Assembly: GCA_018263585.1 (NCBI GenBank)
Contig: JAANWZ010000057.1
Coordinates: 1 to 54,119, forward strand
Direction: 5' to 3'
DNA: 54,119 nt
From: Calditrichota bacterium
GTDB taxonomy: Bacteria > Electryoneota > Electryoneia > Electryoneales > Electryoneaceae
Part shown: piece after piece, positions 16,915-26,068 of the stretch
Position numbering within the stretch: position 1 is the first letter of the stretch
Layout of the letters: each line of letters opens with the position of its first letter
Translations under genes and position numbers: made by a program
The notes under the pieces: model-generated
Told to the model about the DNA's origin: nothing
Database searches by the model: none
Seen by the model: only the letters and a program-made list of their open reading frames with translations

Positions 16915-18063
16915 TCACTGTTCGCCTTCAAGTATGGGGTATTTCTGAGGAGAAATTAAGCCTCCCGGGAAGATACATGGCAATTCGTTCGCGGCTCCGA
17001 AGATGTCGATGTCGGTGTCGCCGTCAACGTCCCCCGCGTGCACGCTGCGCGCCCCGTCGTAGTCCCCGTCCAGCAGGTGCGGAGCCCAGCCGGACCCGTC
17101 GCCGTTCACGTTCGACCACCAGACGATGTCGTTGTTGACCGACGCGGTCGCGAGCACATCCGTGTGGCCGTCACCGTCGACATCCGTCGCGTAAACGTCG
17201 CACCCGCCGTGGAACTCGTCTGCGATCACGTCTTCGCCCCAGTTCAATCCGCCACCGTCCAGGTTCTCCCACCAGGTCACTTCCATGTAGTAGTACGCGG
17301 CGGTGATTGCGTCAATGTCGCCGTCGCCGTCCACGTCCGCCGCGTAAACGCTGTGCCGCCCGTACCAAGTGTTGATGTCATGGGCGGTCCATTCGAGTCC
17401 GGCGCCGCCCACGTTCTCCCACCAGATCGTGCCGTCGGCCGAGTACGCGGTGCCGAGCACGTCGGTGTCGCCGTCGCCGTCCACATCAGCGGCGTGCACG
17501 TCACGCGGGGACTCGAACTCGTCTGCGACGAGATGCTCCTCCCATTCCACGCCGCCGCCCACGTTCTCCCACCAGAAGATGGACGCGTCCGCTGAACCTG
17601 TCGCGAGCACGTCGAGGTCGCCGTCGCCGTCCACGTCCGCCGCGTGCACGCTGTTCGATGTACAGTCGGAATCGACAACGTGCGCGATCCATTCAATCCC
17701 GCCGCCGTCTGCGTTCTCCCACCAGAGGACGCTCTGGTCGGAGGACGCTTCGCCGAGGATGTCCGTGTCGCCGTCGCCGTCGATGTCCGCGGCATCCGCG
17801 CCGGCCGGAAACTCGACGGAATCATCGACCACGTGCTTGATCCACGTGATCCCGATGTCGCGGTTCTCCCACCATGCGATCTCATTCGCCGGCGGGGCGG
17901 TGCCGATCGCGTCGATGTCGCCGTCGCCGTCCACATCCACCGCGATCACGGTGCGGGCGTACTCGACGCCCTCCGCGATCGTGTGCTCGGCCCACTCCTG
18001 CGCGGAAGAAACACCTGCGCACGCGAACAAAACCGCGCACAGACCCGGAATCAGCCTGTTCAT
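16915..18063 (-). CDS. Exported seven-bladed FG-GAP/VCBS propeller protein
   Basis: A 382-aa secreted protein: signal peptide (1-21, cut near VSSAQ) and seven consecutive repeats of about 48 residues, each with a calcium-binding-like DVDGDGDxD loop and a WWEN strand. Seven repeats fit a complete FG-GAP/VCBS-type propeller. After the last repeat it stops within about 20 residues and lacks the C-terminal sorting domain of its operon partner, so it may be released, periplasmic, or 3'-truncated. The ATG at 18063 follows GGGAGGGC. The next gene starts 15 nt after this stop. Role unknown; binding of a surface polymer or protein is a guess. Confidence 0.85.
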   Translation of the reverse strand: MNRLIPGLCAVLFACAGVSSAQEWAEHTIAEGVEYARTVIAVDVDGDGDIDAIGTAPPANEIAWWENRDIGITWIKHVVDDSVEFPAGADAADIDGDGDTDILGEASSDQSVLWWENADGGGIEWIAHVVDSDCTSNSVHAADVDGDGDLDVLATGSADASIFWWENVGGGVEWEEHLVADEFESPRDVHAADVDGDGDTDVLGTAYSADGTIWWENVGGAGLEWTAHDINTWYGRHSVYAADVDGDGDIDAITAAYYYMEVTWWENLDGGGLNWGEDVIADEFHGGCDVYATDVDGDGHTDVLATASVNNDIVWWSNVNGDGSGWAPHLLDGDYDGARSVHAGDVDGDTDIDIFGAANELPCIFPGGLISPQKYPILEGEQ

Positions 18064-18673
18064 TGCCTGCGCCCTCCCGTCTGCCGCGCCCGAATCATCC
18101 GGTTCAATCTACGCATGCGGGGGCGGCGATCAAGCGCTCCGGCCCGCGTTTCTTGAAGAGAATCTCGCATTCAAGTGCCGGCCGTGCGGGAGCGCCCGCG
18201 CGGGCGGTACATAACCATCCAATCTCGAGATCCTTCACTGCGCGCAGCAAACGGACGCTGCGCTTCGTTCTGGATGACACAGGGAGACGCCGCCTCTACT
18301 GAAACAGCCGCTGCGCTCGTTCGGGATAACACCTTTTCGGTCGGAGGTCGAACGCCGGGCCACCCACAGGGAAGTATGCCCGCGGGGACGGCGCAGCCGT
18401 CACCGCGGCTGATCAGACGGTGCGGGCTGGCTCGTTCCGCGCTTGCCAAGCAAGCGCGGGCACGAGAGAGGAGGATAAGTGGTGTTCCCGCGCCCCACGG
18501 TCCGCAGTCCACACCCCCGGGTCCGCAGTCCGCAGTCCGCAGCCCGCAGCCACCGCACCCGGGACCGGCCGCCGCAACCTCCCCGCTCGCTTGCTTTCCA
18601 CGGTCGCCGTATGTACGCTCCCGGCATCTTGAACCGTGTGAACGGAGGGCGTTGACAGCAGCGCGGGGGCACG
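18064..18673. repeat. 610-bp intergenic repeat cluster upstream of sucC
   Basis: Between divergent genes. Contents: an hpA variant (18182-18204), hpH (18227-18280), hpC (about 18374-18412), part of hpG (about 18427-18470, CGCGCTTG / CAAGCGCG arms), and a short tandem array of CCGCAGT-like units (18500-18552). The sucC promoter must lie in the last ~120 bp, but I see no convincing consensus. No gene is supported. Confidence 0.75.
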
Positions 18674-19837
18674 ATGAAGATCCACGAGTACCAGGCGAAG
18701 GAGCTGCTCAAACGATACGGCGTCGCGGTCCCGGACGGCGGGGTTGCGGCGAGCGCGGACGAGGCGGAACAGATCGCGCGCGAGCTCGGCGGCACGGTTG
18801 TCGTGAAGGCGCAGATCCACGCCGGCGGTCGCGGCAAGGGCGGCGGGGTCAGGTTGTGCGAAAACCCGGAGCAGGCCCGTACCGCCGCGGAGGAGATCAT
18901 CGGGATGAATCTCGTCACCCACCAGACCGGCCCCGGCGGGCAGAGGGTGAAGAAGGTGTGGGTCGAGAGGGCGTCGAAGATCGCGAGCGAGTTCTACGCC
19001 GGGCTCACGCTCGACCGCGAGAAGGTGCGTGACACGTTCATGGTCTCCACCGAAGGCGGCGTCGAGATCGAGAAGGTCGCCGCGGAGACGCCGGAGAAGA
19101 TCGTCAAAGTCGCGATCGACCCGGCGTACGGGATGCAGGGGTTCCAGGCGCGCCGGCTCGCGTTCGCGCTCGCGCTCGAGGGCAGGACGGTGCGCAAGGC
19201 CGCGGGCTTCTTCCTCGCGCTGTATCGCGCGTACAGGGAATCGGACGCGTCGCTCGCGGAGATCAACCCGCTCGTGCTCACGGAAGACGGCGATGTGATC
19301 GCGCTCGACGCGAAGATCAACTTCGACGACAACGCGCTGTACCGTCACGAGGAGATCGCGTCGTGGCGCGACCTCGACGAGGAGGACCCGGCGGAGGTCG
19401 AGGCCGGCGAGTCGAACCTGAACTTCATCAAGCTGGACGGGAATGTCGGCTGCATGGTGAACGGCGCCGGGCTCGCGATGGCGACGATGGACATCATCAA
19501 GTACTCCGGCGGCGAACCGGCGAATTTTCTCGATGTCGGCGGGACGGCGAGCGCGGAGTCTGTGCGGAACGCGTTCCGGATCATCCTCCGCGATTCGAAC
19601 GTGCGCGCGGTGCTGATCAACATCTTCGGCGGGATCGTCCGCTGCGACCGTGTCGCGCAGGGGATCATCGACGCGCTCGGCGGCGGGGAGATCGAGGTGA
19701 ACGTGCCGGTCGTCGTCCGCCTCGAAGGCACGAACGCCGACCTCGCCGCCGAGATGCTGAACAGTTCGACGCTCGACTTCATCGTCGCGAAGAGCCTGAA
19801 GGAGGGCGCGGAGAAGGTCGTGGAAGCGGCGGGGTGA
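18674..19837 (+). CDS. sucC: Succinyl-CoA synthetase, beta subunit
   Basis: ADP-forming succinate-CoA ligase beta subunit (TCA cycle). The 387-aa product is a normal length. Motifs: N-terminal [20 protein letters not shown]-grasp [14 protein letters not shown], the metal/phosphate residues around EINPLVL, and the CoA-ligase domain [16 protein letters not shown]. The partner sucD is intact but 1.3 kb downstream, separated by three unrelated small ORFs. The sucC stop overlaps the next start (TGATG), so ribosomes can move straight into that cassette. Confidence 0.97.
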   Translation: MKIHEYQAKELLKRYGVAVPDGGVAASADEAEQIARELGGTVVVKAQIHAGGRGKGGGVRLCENPEQARTAAEEIIGMNLVTHQTGPGGQRVKKVWVERASKIASEFYAGLTLDREKVRDTFMVSTEGGVEIEKVAAETPEKIVKVAIDPAYGMQGFQARRLAFALALEGRTVRKAAGFFLALYRAYRESDASLAEINPLVLTEDGDVIALDAKINFDDNALYRHEEIASWRDLDEEDPAEVEAGESNLNFIKLDGNVGCMVNGAGLAMATMDIIKYSGGEPANFLDVGGTASAESVRNAFRIILRDSNVRAVLINIFGGIVRCDRVAQGIIDALGGGEIEVNVPVVVRLEGTNADLAAEMLNSSTLDFIVAKSLKEGAEKVVEAAG

Positions 19838-20130
19838 TGGGCACTTCTGAGCGAGTCAGAGTGGTCTTCCTTGAATCGCTAAACATGGAGAACCCCTCTG
19901 TGATCGCCGGCGTCAGATCGGTGCGTGAGGCGCTGGATTCGCACGAGTCAGTAGAAGCAGAAATCGATCTCAGGAGAAGCCTGATAAGTGAACCATTCGA
20001 TGTCGCAGTTACCGCACTACTGAGGTCAACCGGTCAAGCGATTGCCGCTTCAAGCAAGTTGATTCTGAAACCGCCGGAAAACCCTGGCGCACTCAACAAC
20101 TCGCGGAGATTGATCCACATGGTTCTCTAA
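19837..20130 (+). CDS. Small ORF, possible STAS-like domain, coupled to sucC
   Basis: A 97-aa product whose ATG shares one base with the sucC stop. The stretch VEAEIDLRRSLISEPFDVAV followed by SSKLILKPPENPG aligns by eye with the DUF4325-type protein encoded at 20825-21148 (VEVDFGAELVASASFLDEA ... LRVRLLN), so I read it as a second STAS-like domain. The frame ends at 20130. In another frame, open sequence from about 20075 runs directly into the GHKL ATPase (EIDPHGSLISDN ... AYLHPLMLFINERR), so this ORF and the next may be one gene broken by a single-base change. Composition is much less GC-rich than sucC. It could alternatively be a true separate small protein. Confidence 0.6.
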   Translation: MGTSERVRVVFLESLNMENPSVIAGVRSVREALDSHESVEAEIDLRRSLISEPFDVAVTALLRSTGQAIAASSKLILKPPENPGALNNSRRLIHMVL

Positions 20131-20168
20131 TCTCGGACAACAAAACAGGCGCATATCTTCATCCTCTG

Positions 20169-20831
20169 ATGCTTTTCATCAACGAAAGGCGATTAAAAAC
20201 TCCGAGTGCACTATTGAACAGGATTCAGGAGCGAATCGAACTGTATCCTGACGTGCGTTCTCTAGTCTATGCCTGCCTGAAGGAGTTGACGGATAATGTC
20301 TTCGTCCATGCCGGTGCAGAAGCGACCAGTATAGTAGTCGCGCAAGTCTTTCCGGAAACGGACGAACAGCTCGGGTATGTTCAGCTTTGCGTCGTTGATA
20401 GTGGATATGGAATCCCCGCGACTCTTCGCAGATCGAGACGCTTTCGCTCAGAAAGGGACGACCGAAATGTGATTGAACTGGCAGTTCAACGGGGCACTTC
20501 GGGCACTCGAGAGAGCCGTGGTTTTGGCCTATGGATCCTGAGGAAGCTGATAGAGGACAATCGAAGTGAGCTTACGCTTCTTTCAGGCAGCGCGTGTGTC
20601 AGGTACAAATCTACACCGCATCTCTTTTCTGAATCAACGAGATCAAGCGTCCTTGGAAAAGAGCTTCGCTTAGTCAGTCAAAGTACGGAGTTTGGCAGAC
20701 TTTCCTACATCAGTACACGGTTCACAGAAACAGGATTCAGCGGAACAGCAGTTCAGGTTGGTATTGTGAATGATCCAGGCTACCGATTCCAGTTCGAGGA
20801 CTACATGTCAGATGCGGAATCTACATGGTAA
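20169..20831 (+). CDS. GHKL (HATPase_c) ATP-binding protein, anti-sigma-kinase-like
   Basis: A 220-aa protein with a Bergerat-fold ATPase domain. N box: Glu39, Asn43, His47 in LKELTDNVFVHAGAEA. G1: VVDSGYGI (Asp77, Gly79, Gly81). G2: SRGFGLWILRKLIED. The ExxxNxxxHA form resembles RsbW/SpoIIAB-type serine kinases more than two-component kinases; there is no H-box or membrane segment. The C-terminal 80 residues lack a known fold. The ATG at 20169 may not be the true start, since homologous-looking sequence continues upstream in this frame to about 20075. The stop overlaps the next gene by 7 nt (ATGGTAA). The neighbours suggest a switch in which this ATPase acts on one or both STAS-like proteins. 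Confidence 0.85.
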   Translation: MLFINERRLKTPSALLNRIQERIELYPDVRSLVYACLKELTDNVFVHAGAEATSIVVAQVFPETDEQLGYVQLCVVDSGYGIPATLRRSRRFRSERDDRNVIELAVQRGTSGTRESRGFGLWILRKLIEDNRSELTLLSGSACVRYKSTPHLFSESTRSSVLGKELRLVSQSTEFGRLSYISTRFTETGFSGTAVQVGIVNDPGYRFQFEDYMSDAESTW

Positions 20832-21148
20832 GGCGATTCAATCTGTCTGATGACCCGGATCTCACGTTCTCATCACGTGAGGAGGGTGAAAAGCTGCGTG
20901 AGCGGATTCTCGCTTACCTGGCGGAACACGATTATGTCGAGGTGGACTTTGGCGCCGAATTGGTTGCCTCTGCTTCGTTCCTCGATGAGGCACTGGCTAA
21001 GTTGATCGATCACATTCCAGCAACCGAACTGAAGCTCCGTGTACGGTTGCTCAATTTCAGCGAACAGGATCGCCGGTTGCTGAACATGCTGACTGCTACA
21101 CGGATTCGCGAACAGGAACCACTCCATCCTGGTGAAGAGGGGGAATAG
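20825..21148 (+). CDS. STAS-like DUF4325-type protein
   Basis: A 107-aa protein resembling the STAS-like DUF4325 family: acidic beta strand YVEVDFGAELV, then SFLDEALAKLI and LKLRVRLLNFSEQDRRLLNML. DUF4325 proteins often pair with GHKL ATPases, as here. The ATG at 20825 lies within the last codons of the ATPase gene (7-nt overlap). sucD starts 3 nt after this stop, with a GAAGAGGGGG stretch that serves as its ribosome site. So the cassette is co-transcribed with sucCD and is not an isolated island. Role inferred: phospho-switch partner of the ATPase. Its target is unknown. Confidence 0.75.
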   Translation: MVRRFNLSDDPDLTFSSREEGEKLRERILAYLAEHDYVEVDFGAELVASASFLDEALAKLIDHIPATELKLRVRLLNFSEQDRRLLNMLTATRIREQEPLHPGEEGE

Positions 21149-21151
21149 AGA

Positions 21152-22024
21152 ATGGCCATTCTCGTCGGAAGGGACACGCGTGTGGTCGTGCAGGGGATCA
21201 CCGGGTCGGAGGGCACGTTCCACGCGGAGCAGATGATCGAGTACGGGACGAACATCGTCTCCGGTGTCACCCCGGGCAAGGGCGGCACGATGCATCTGCA
21301 GCGGCCGGTGTTCAACAGCGTCGCGGAGGCGGTCGAGGAGACGGGCGCGAACACGAGCGTGATCTTCGTCCCGCCGCCGTTCGCCGCGGACGGGATCATG
21401 GAATCGATCGACGCCGGCCTCGATCTCGTCGTCTGCATCACGGAAGGCATCCCCGCGTCGGACATGCTGCTCGTGCACCGCGCGCTCGAGGAGTCGGACA
21501 CGCGCCTCGTCGGGCCGAACTGCCCGGGCGTGATCACGCCGGACGCGGCGAAGGTCGGGATCATGCCCGGCTTCATCCACCGGCGCGGGTCGATCGGACT
21601 GATCAGCCGCTCGGGCACGCTCACCTACGAGGCGGTACATCAGCTCGTGGAGGCGGGGTTCGGCCAGTCCACCGCGATCGGGATCGGCGGCGACCCGGTG
21701 ATCGGCTCGACATTCACCGATCTGCTCGAGCTGTTTCGCGACGACGGCGAGACGGAAGGAGTCGTGTTGATCGGCGAGATCGGCGGTTCGGCCGAGGAGC
21801 AGGCGGCGGCGTACGTGCGCGCCAGTTTCGACAAGCCGGTGGTCGCGTTCATCGCCGGTTCGACCGCGCCCCCGGGACGGCGGATGGGGCACGCCGGCGC
21901 GATCATCTCCGGCGGAAAAGGGACCGCCGCCGAAAAGAAGCAGGCGTTGCAGGAGGCGGGGATCCATGTCGCGGAAACCCCCGCGCTGATCGGGGAAACG
22001 ATGCGGAAGGCGTTGCGCGACTAG
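21152..22024 (+). CDS. sucD: Succinyl-CoA synthetase, alpha subunit
   Basis: Succinate-CoA ligase alpha subunit. The 290-aa product has the CoA-binding Rossmann fold ([15 protein letters not shown]), [22 protein letters not shown] and the phospho-histidine loop [10 protein letters not shown] with His247. The ATG at 21152 follows the DUF4325 ORF by 3 nt. Composition returns to the high GC of sucC. Together with sucC it completes the enzyme; its translation probably depends on read-through of the inserted cassette. Confidence 0.97.
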   Translation: MAILVGRDTRVVVQGITGSEGTFHAEQMIEYGTNIVSGVTPGKGGTMHLQRPVFNSVAEAVEETGANTSVIFVPPPFAADGIMESIDAGLDLVVCITEGIPASDMLLVHRALEESDTRLVGPNCPGVITPDAAKVGIMPGFIHRRGSIGLISRSGTLTYEAVHQLVEAGFGQSTAIGIGGDPVIGSTFTDLLELFRDDGETEGVVLIGEIGGSAEEQAAAYVRASFDKPVVAFIAGSTAPPGRRMGHAGAIISGGKGTAAEKKQALQEAGIHVAETPALIGETMRKALRD

Positions 22025-22360
22025 CGCGGGCGGATGCTGACAAGCCGGGCCACAGCGACCTGTTGCAGCCCCGGTTCGCAGACAGGAACGAGAGAGGCTG
22101 CCTTTTCAGGGCAGCCTCCCGCTCTCTCGATCCCCCGCAGGGGACCGAGCGGCCTGTTACGCCATTGTGCTACGCCGATGCGGCCGGTTTTGTTCCGGCA
22201 ATTCCCCACATCCCCGACTGGTCATTCTCACAGGCTGATGAGTTTGATCCGACCCGCGCGAGCGTTACCTTTGCGTTGATTTGCCACGCGTGAACGGGAA
22301 TCGGAGCGCGGACACAGACAGCAGGAAATCAGAAAACGGGAAGGAAACGGGCGGTCCACT
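22025..22360. other. Intergenic region after sucD
   Basis: 336 bp. The one clear feature is the hairpin at 22094-22118. None of the hp families is obvious here. An unpaired region with GGAAGG (22339-22344) precedes the next gene. No gene supported. Confidence 0.5.
22094..22118 (+). terminator. Hairpin downstream of sucD
   Basis: Perfect 9-bp arms GAGGCTGCC / GGCAGCCTC with a TTTTCAG loop, about 70 bp after the sucD stop. The outer arms can extend with AGAG/CTCT across a 3-nt bulge. It lacks a 3' U-tract, so terminator function is plausible but not certain. Confidence 0.45.
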
Positions 22361-23299
22361 ATGAATGTACTGCTGACCGGCGGGGCGGGGTTCATCGGCT
22401 CGCACATCGCCGACCATCTGCTCGCGGATGGGCACGAGGTGTTCGTGATCGACAACCTGAGCAGCGGGCGCCGCTCGAACGTGCCGGAAGGAGCCGGGTT
22501 CAGGGAGCTGGACATCCGCGACTCCGCGGTCGGCGAGCTCTGGGCCGAGCACAGGTTCGACGCGATCGTGCACATGGCCGCGCAGATGAACGTGCGCGCG
22601 AGCGTGGACGATCCCTGTTTCGACGCGGATGTGAATCTCGTCGGCCTGCTCAACCTGATGGAGCACGGCCGCCGTCACGGGTTGAGACGGGTGATCTTCG
22701 CCGGCTCCGGGGGCGCCGCGTACGATGACAACGCGCCGCACCCGACGCCTGAACACGAGCCGCCGAACCCGCTCTCGCCGTACGGAATCGCGAAGGTGGC
22801 CTCGGAGATGTACCTGGAGTTCTACCGGGAGACGTACGGGATCACGTACACGGTGTTGCGGATCGCGAACGCGTACGGCCCGCGTCAGAACCCGCACGGG
22901 GAGGCGGGGGTGATCGCGATCTTCGCCGAGCGTCTGCTCGCCGGCGAACGCCCGGTCATCTTCGGCAGCGGCCGTCAGACTCGCGACTACGTGTACTGCG
23001 AGGATTTGGCGCGGATTTGCACGATTGTGCTTGAACGTGACGAAAATGATGTTTACCATGCCGGGACAGGGATCGAGACCGACGTTCTCCAACTGCTCGC
23101 GATGATCCAGCAGCACGCCGGCACGGAGGTGGAGCCGGAGTTCGCGCCCGCGAAGCCTGGCGAGAACATGCGCTCCTCTCTCGCGATCGGGAAGGCGCGC
23201 GAACGCCTGGGCTGGACGCCGGAGATCGATCTCGATCACGGGATCCGCCGCACGGTCGAGTTTTTCCGCCGCAAGCAGCGGGATCCGGACGCCCGTTGA
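22361..23299 (+). CDS. NAD-dependent epimerase/dehydratase, UDP-glucose 4-epimerase-like
   Basis: A 312-aa extended short-chain dehydrogenase (GalE-like). N-terminal NAD motif TGGAGFIGSHIADHL, DNLSSGRR after the second strand, HMAAQMNVRASVDDP, and the catalytic Tyr141-x3-Lys145 in SPYGIAKVASE with Ser in FAGSGGAAYDD. The C-terminal part has the nucleotide-sugar residues (GSGRQTRDYVY). It probably interconverts UDP-glucose/galactose or the N-acetyl forms. GGAAGG lies 16 nt before the ATG at 22361. Its neighbours are polysaccharide genes (24149-27757), which supports a role in surface glycan supply. Confidence 0.9.
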   Translation: MNVLLTGGAGFIGSHIADHLLADGHEVFVIDNLSSGRRSNVPEGAGFRELDIRDSAVGELWAEHRFDAIVHMAAQMNVRASVDDPCFDADVNLVGLLNLMEHGRRHGLRRVIFAGSGGAAYDDNAPHPTPEHEPPNPLSPYGIAKVASEMYLEFYRETYGITYTVLRIANAYGPRQNPHGEAGVIAIFAERLLAGERPVIFGSGRQTRDYVYCEDLARICTIVLERDENDVYHAGTGIETDVLQLLAMIQQHAGTEVEPEFAPAKPGENMRSSLAIGKARERLGWTPEIDLDHGIRRTVEFFRRKQRDPDAR

Positions 23300-23374
23300 T
23301 CCAATCAGCGGGGTGTTCGACCGGCCCGCCGAGCGATGCTGCGGGAGTCCCGTTTCGAAGCCAGGGAGGGTGCG

Positions 23375-23929
23375 ATGAAGCCGGGTGTGATTTCGGCAAT
23401 CCTGCTCGCCACGGCGATCACCTGTTCCCCGGCCGCGGCCTATTTCTGGGAAGTCGGCGGAAGCACCGGAATCCGCAGTTGCAGCGACGAAGTCTGGGAC
23501 TGTGACAGCAGGGGCAGGTACGACCGGGTCGATTTCAGGCCGCACGTCTCGATGTTCCTGACCGAGCGAACGACTCTCGGCGCCTCATTCGGCTTCGACA
23601 CTGGCAGTGCAAGCGGGTACAGCACGATCGAATGGGTGATCGGACCGCGTCTCGAACACTACTTCAAGGAGAACGGTCCCGGCTACCCGACTGCGAACGT
23701 GCAGGTGACCTACGGTCTCCGCCACTACTCGTTCAAACACGGGCCGACGTTCGCGGACGGAATTGTCACGGCGAGCGGCGGAGTCGGTTACCTGGTCCTG
23801 GTCACGGACATGCTCGGCGTGAGCGTGAACGGCTCCTTCTCACATCACTGGTATGACCATTACAACCATGGATGGGTCACGGGGACGACGTGGGGACTGA
23901 CGCTGGGGATACGCTTCGTCGTGATTTAG
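23375..23929 (+). CDS. Secreted, probably outer-membrane beta-barrel protein
   Basis: A 184-aa protein with a signal peptide (MKPGVISAILLATAITCSPAAA). The rest consists of amphipathic strands: TTLGASFGFDTGS, WVIGPRLEHYF, NVQVTYGLRHYSF, TTWGLTLGIRFVVI. The terminal aromatic/hydrophobic strand is as in small outer-membrane barrels. No named family recognised. The ATG at 23375 follows GGGAGGG. It lies between the epimerase and the 4,6-dehydratase; any glycan link is only positional. Confidence 0.75.
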   Translation: MKPGVISAILLATAITCSPAAAYFWEVGGSTGIRSCSDEVWDCDSRGRYDRVDFRPHVSMFLTERTTLGASFGFDTGSASGYSTIEWVIGPRLEHYFKENGPGYPTANVQVTYGLRHYSFKHGPTFADGIVTASGGVGYLVLVTDMLGVSVNGSFSHHWYDHYNHGWVTGTTWGLTLGIRFVVI

Positions 23930-24148
23930 CTGTTTATCGCACACCGCTTGTTGTATCGCGGGATGTCGCGGCCCTATCATTGGGGATTGCCGCTCTCTCG
24001 CACGTGACGCACCGGGAATCAGTCTGCCTGATGCCGGCTGCGAGCTGCGAGCTTGTCTGTCTCTGCCGGACTGGTGCCTGTGATGCCGGATCCGGCGCGC
24101 GCCCGGGATGGGATGGACCGGCTCAGTGACACGGATGGAAGTTGACCG

Positions 24149-26068
24149 ATGATCACGCACCTTCACTATCTGGCCGCCGGCAGAAATGCGAGCAAAGGGG
24201 TGAAATACGCGATCGACACCACGATCATGGTGGTGTCGTTCGCGGTAAGCGCGCTCATCGTGCCCCGCTCGCTGTGGGCCGGGCAGAGTGTGCTCGCGAT
24301 CATCCCATACGTCCCCATTCTGATTGCGTTCAGGTTCATCTGCTATTACGCCCTGCGTCATCATGTCGCGATCTGGCGGTACTCGAGTCTTGTCGACCTG
24401 ACAAAACTGATCGAGTCGGCGCTGATCTCGTCCGTCCTGTTCCTGTTCGCTGCTTTGTTTGTTTTTCCGGTCACGATTCCGCCGCTGGTGATCCTGCTCG
24501 ATTTCATGCTGTTTCTGTTCCTCGCCGGCGGTGCACGGCTGACCATCCGGCGGATCTTCGAGGTGTACCTGGAGACGCCCGCGGAAGACAGAGATGTGCG
24601 CAACGTGCTTATCTACGGCGGCGGCAGGGCCGGTGAACTGCTGCTGCGCAACATCAAGAGCACGAAGCACTCGGGCGTCAATGTGGTCGGGCTCGTCGAT
24701 GACGACCCGTTCAAGCGTGGCCGGCGCATCCACAATGTGCCAGTGATCGGCTCCGGCACCGACATCAGCCGGCTTGTGAGTGAATTCGACGTGAACGAGA
24801 TCTACTTCGCGATCGCTTCGCTTTCGGGCGCGCAGACCCGGCGCCTGCTCAAGCTGATCGAGGATCAGGCGAGCGACAGGGTCCGGGTCAAAATCATGCC
24901 CGGGCTGAACGATCTCGTCGGCGGGCGCGTGACCGTGAGCCAGTTGCGCAGCATCGAAATCAAGGACCTGCTGCGGCGCATGCCGGTCGAGCTCGACAAC
25001 ACTCCCGTGCTCCGGATGATCCGCGGCCGGCGCATTCTCATTGCCGGGGCGGGAGGCAGTATCGGCAGCGAGTTGTGCCGCCAGGTCGCGCAGTTGAAGC
25101 CCGCCGAGTTGATCGTTCTCGACCAGAGCGAGTACTCCCTGTATCAGATCACGGAGCAGTTGCACGAAACGTATCCGGGCGTGAACATCCACCCCGTGGT
25201 ATTGGACGCGTGCCGGGAGGATCAGGTTCGCGCGGTGTTCCGCGAGCATCACCCCGAGCACGTGTTCCACACGGCGGCGTACAAGCACGTGCCGCTGATG
25301 GAGATGAACCCGGTCTCGGCGGTGTACAACAACGTGATGAGTACGATCGTGCTCAGCCGGGTGAGCAAAAGGTTCCGGGTCGATCGGTTCGTTCTTATCT
25401 CCACCGACAAGGCGGTGCAGCCGACGAACGTGATGGGCGCGACGAAGCGGATGTGCGAGCTGGTTGCGCTCAACGAGAGCAACGGCGGCACCAAGTTCAT
25501 GGCGGTCAGGTTCGGCAACGTGCTCGACAGTTCGGGCAGCGTGATCCCCAAGTTCAAGAAGCAGATCAGCCGCGGCGGGCCGATCACGGTCACCCACCCC
25601 GAGATCACCCGCTATTTCATGTTGATCCCGGAGGCGGTGGAGCTCGTGCTCCAGGCCGGAGCGATCGGCGAGAGCGGGAGCATCTACGTGCTCAACATGG
25701 GCGACCCGATTCGCATCCGCGACCTCGCCGAATACATGATCAAACTCTCCGGCCTTACCCCGGACGAGGACATTCGCATCGAGTACTCGGGGCTCCGTCC
25801 GGGGGAGAAGATGCACGAGACGCTCTATTTTGAGGGGGAGGAATGCAACACGAGCATTCCCGATCTGATGATCCTGCGCACGACGAGCATGCCTGACAAC
25901 GGGTTTACCTCCCGCGCCGAGCAGTTTGCGGCGGAATGCCTGCACATGACCAGGGAGGAGATTCGGGCGGGGCTGCTTGAATTCGTGCCGGAATACAACC
26001 CGCAGGGAGCGCGGGCCGAGGTGGCGGCTCCCGCGCACGCGGCAAGCGAGACAAACGGCGGGCCGTGA
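24149..26068 (+). CDS. Membrane nucleotide-sugar 4,6-dehydratase (WbpM/CapD family)
   Basis: A 639-aa polysaccharide-biosynthesis enzyme. It has four N-terminal membrane segments (about 20-135), a first Rossmann-like CoA-binding-type domain (150-280, VLIYGGGRAGELLLRN) and the catalytic extended SDR domain (about 295-590: ILIAGAGGSIGSELCRQ, then STDKAVQPTNVMGATKR). This is the WbpM/CapD layout of inner-membrane UDP-GlcNAc 4,6-dehydratases, which start synthesis of bacillosamine/FucNAc-type sugars. The ATG at 24149 is preceded by TGGAAG. The Ala/Glu-rich last 30 residues look disordered. It probably feeds the export system represented by the next gene. Confidence 0.93.
   Translation: MITHLHYLAAGRNASKGVKYAIDTTIMVVSFAVSALIVPRSLWAGQSVLAIIPYVPILIAFRFICYYALRHHVAIWRYSSLVDLTKLIESALISSVLFLFAALFVFPVTIPPLVILLDFMLFLFLAGGARLTIRRIFEVYLETPAEDRDVRNVLIYGGGRAGELLLRNIKSTKHSGVNVVGLVDDDPFKRGRRIHNVPVIGSGTDISRLVSEFDVNEIYFAIASLSGAQTRRLLKLIEDQASDRVRVKIMPGLNDLVGGRVTVSQLRSIEIKDLLRRMPVELDNTPVLRMIRGRRILIAGAGGSIGSELCRQVAQLKPAELIVLDQSEYSLYQITEQLHETYPGVNIHPVVLDACREDQVRAVFREHHPEHVFHTAAYKHVPLMEMNPVSAVYNNVMSTIVLSRVSKRFRVDRFVLISTDKAVQPTNVMGATKRMCELVALNESNGGTKFMAVRFGNVLDSSGSVIPKFKKQISRGGPITVTHPEITRYFMLIPEAVELVLQAGAIGESGSIYVLNMGDPIRIRDLAEYMIKLSGLTPDEDIRIEYSGLRPGEKMHETLYFEGEECNTSIPDLMILRTTSMPDNGFTSRAEQFAAECLHMTREEIRAGLLEFVPEYNPQGARAEVAAPAHAASETNGGP

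Noticed and set aside
20060-20130. Programmed -1 frameshift joining the STAS-like and GHKL ORFs
   Set aside because: No canonical slippery heptamer in the zero frame and no obvious downstream pseudoknot. A mutation, a sequencing error or two separate genes are simpler.
22094-22118. Certain Rho-independent terminator after sucD
   Set aside because: The stem is good but there is no U-tract, so it is reported only as a possible terminator.
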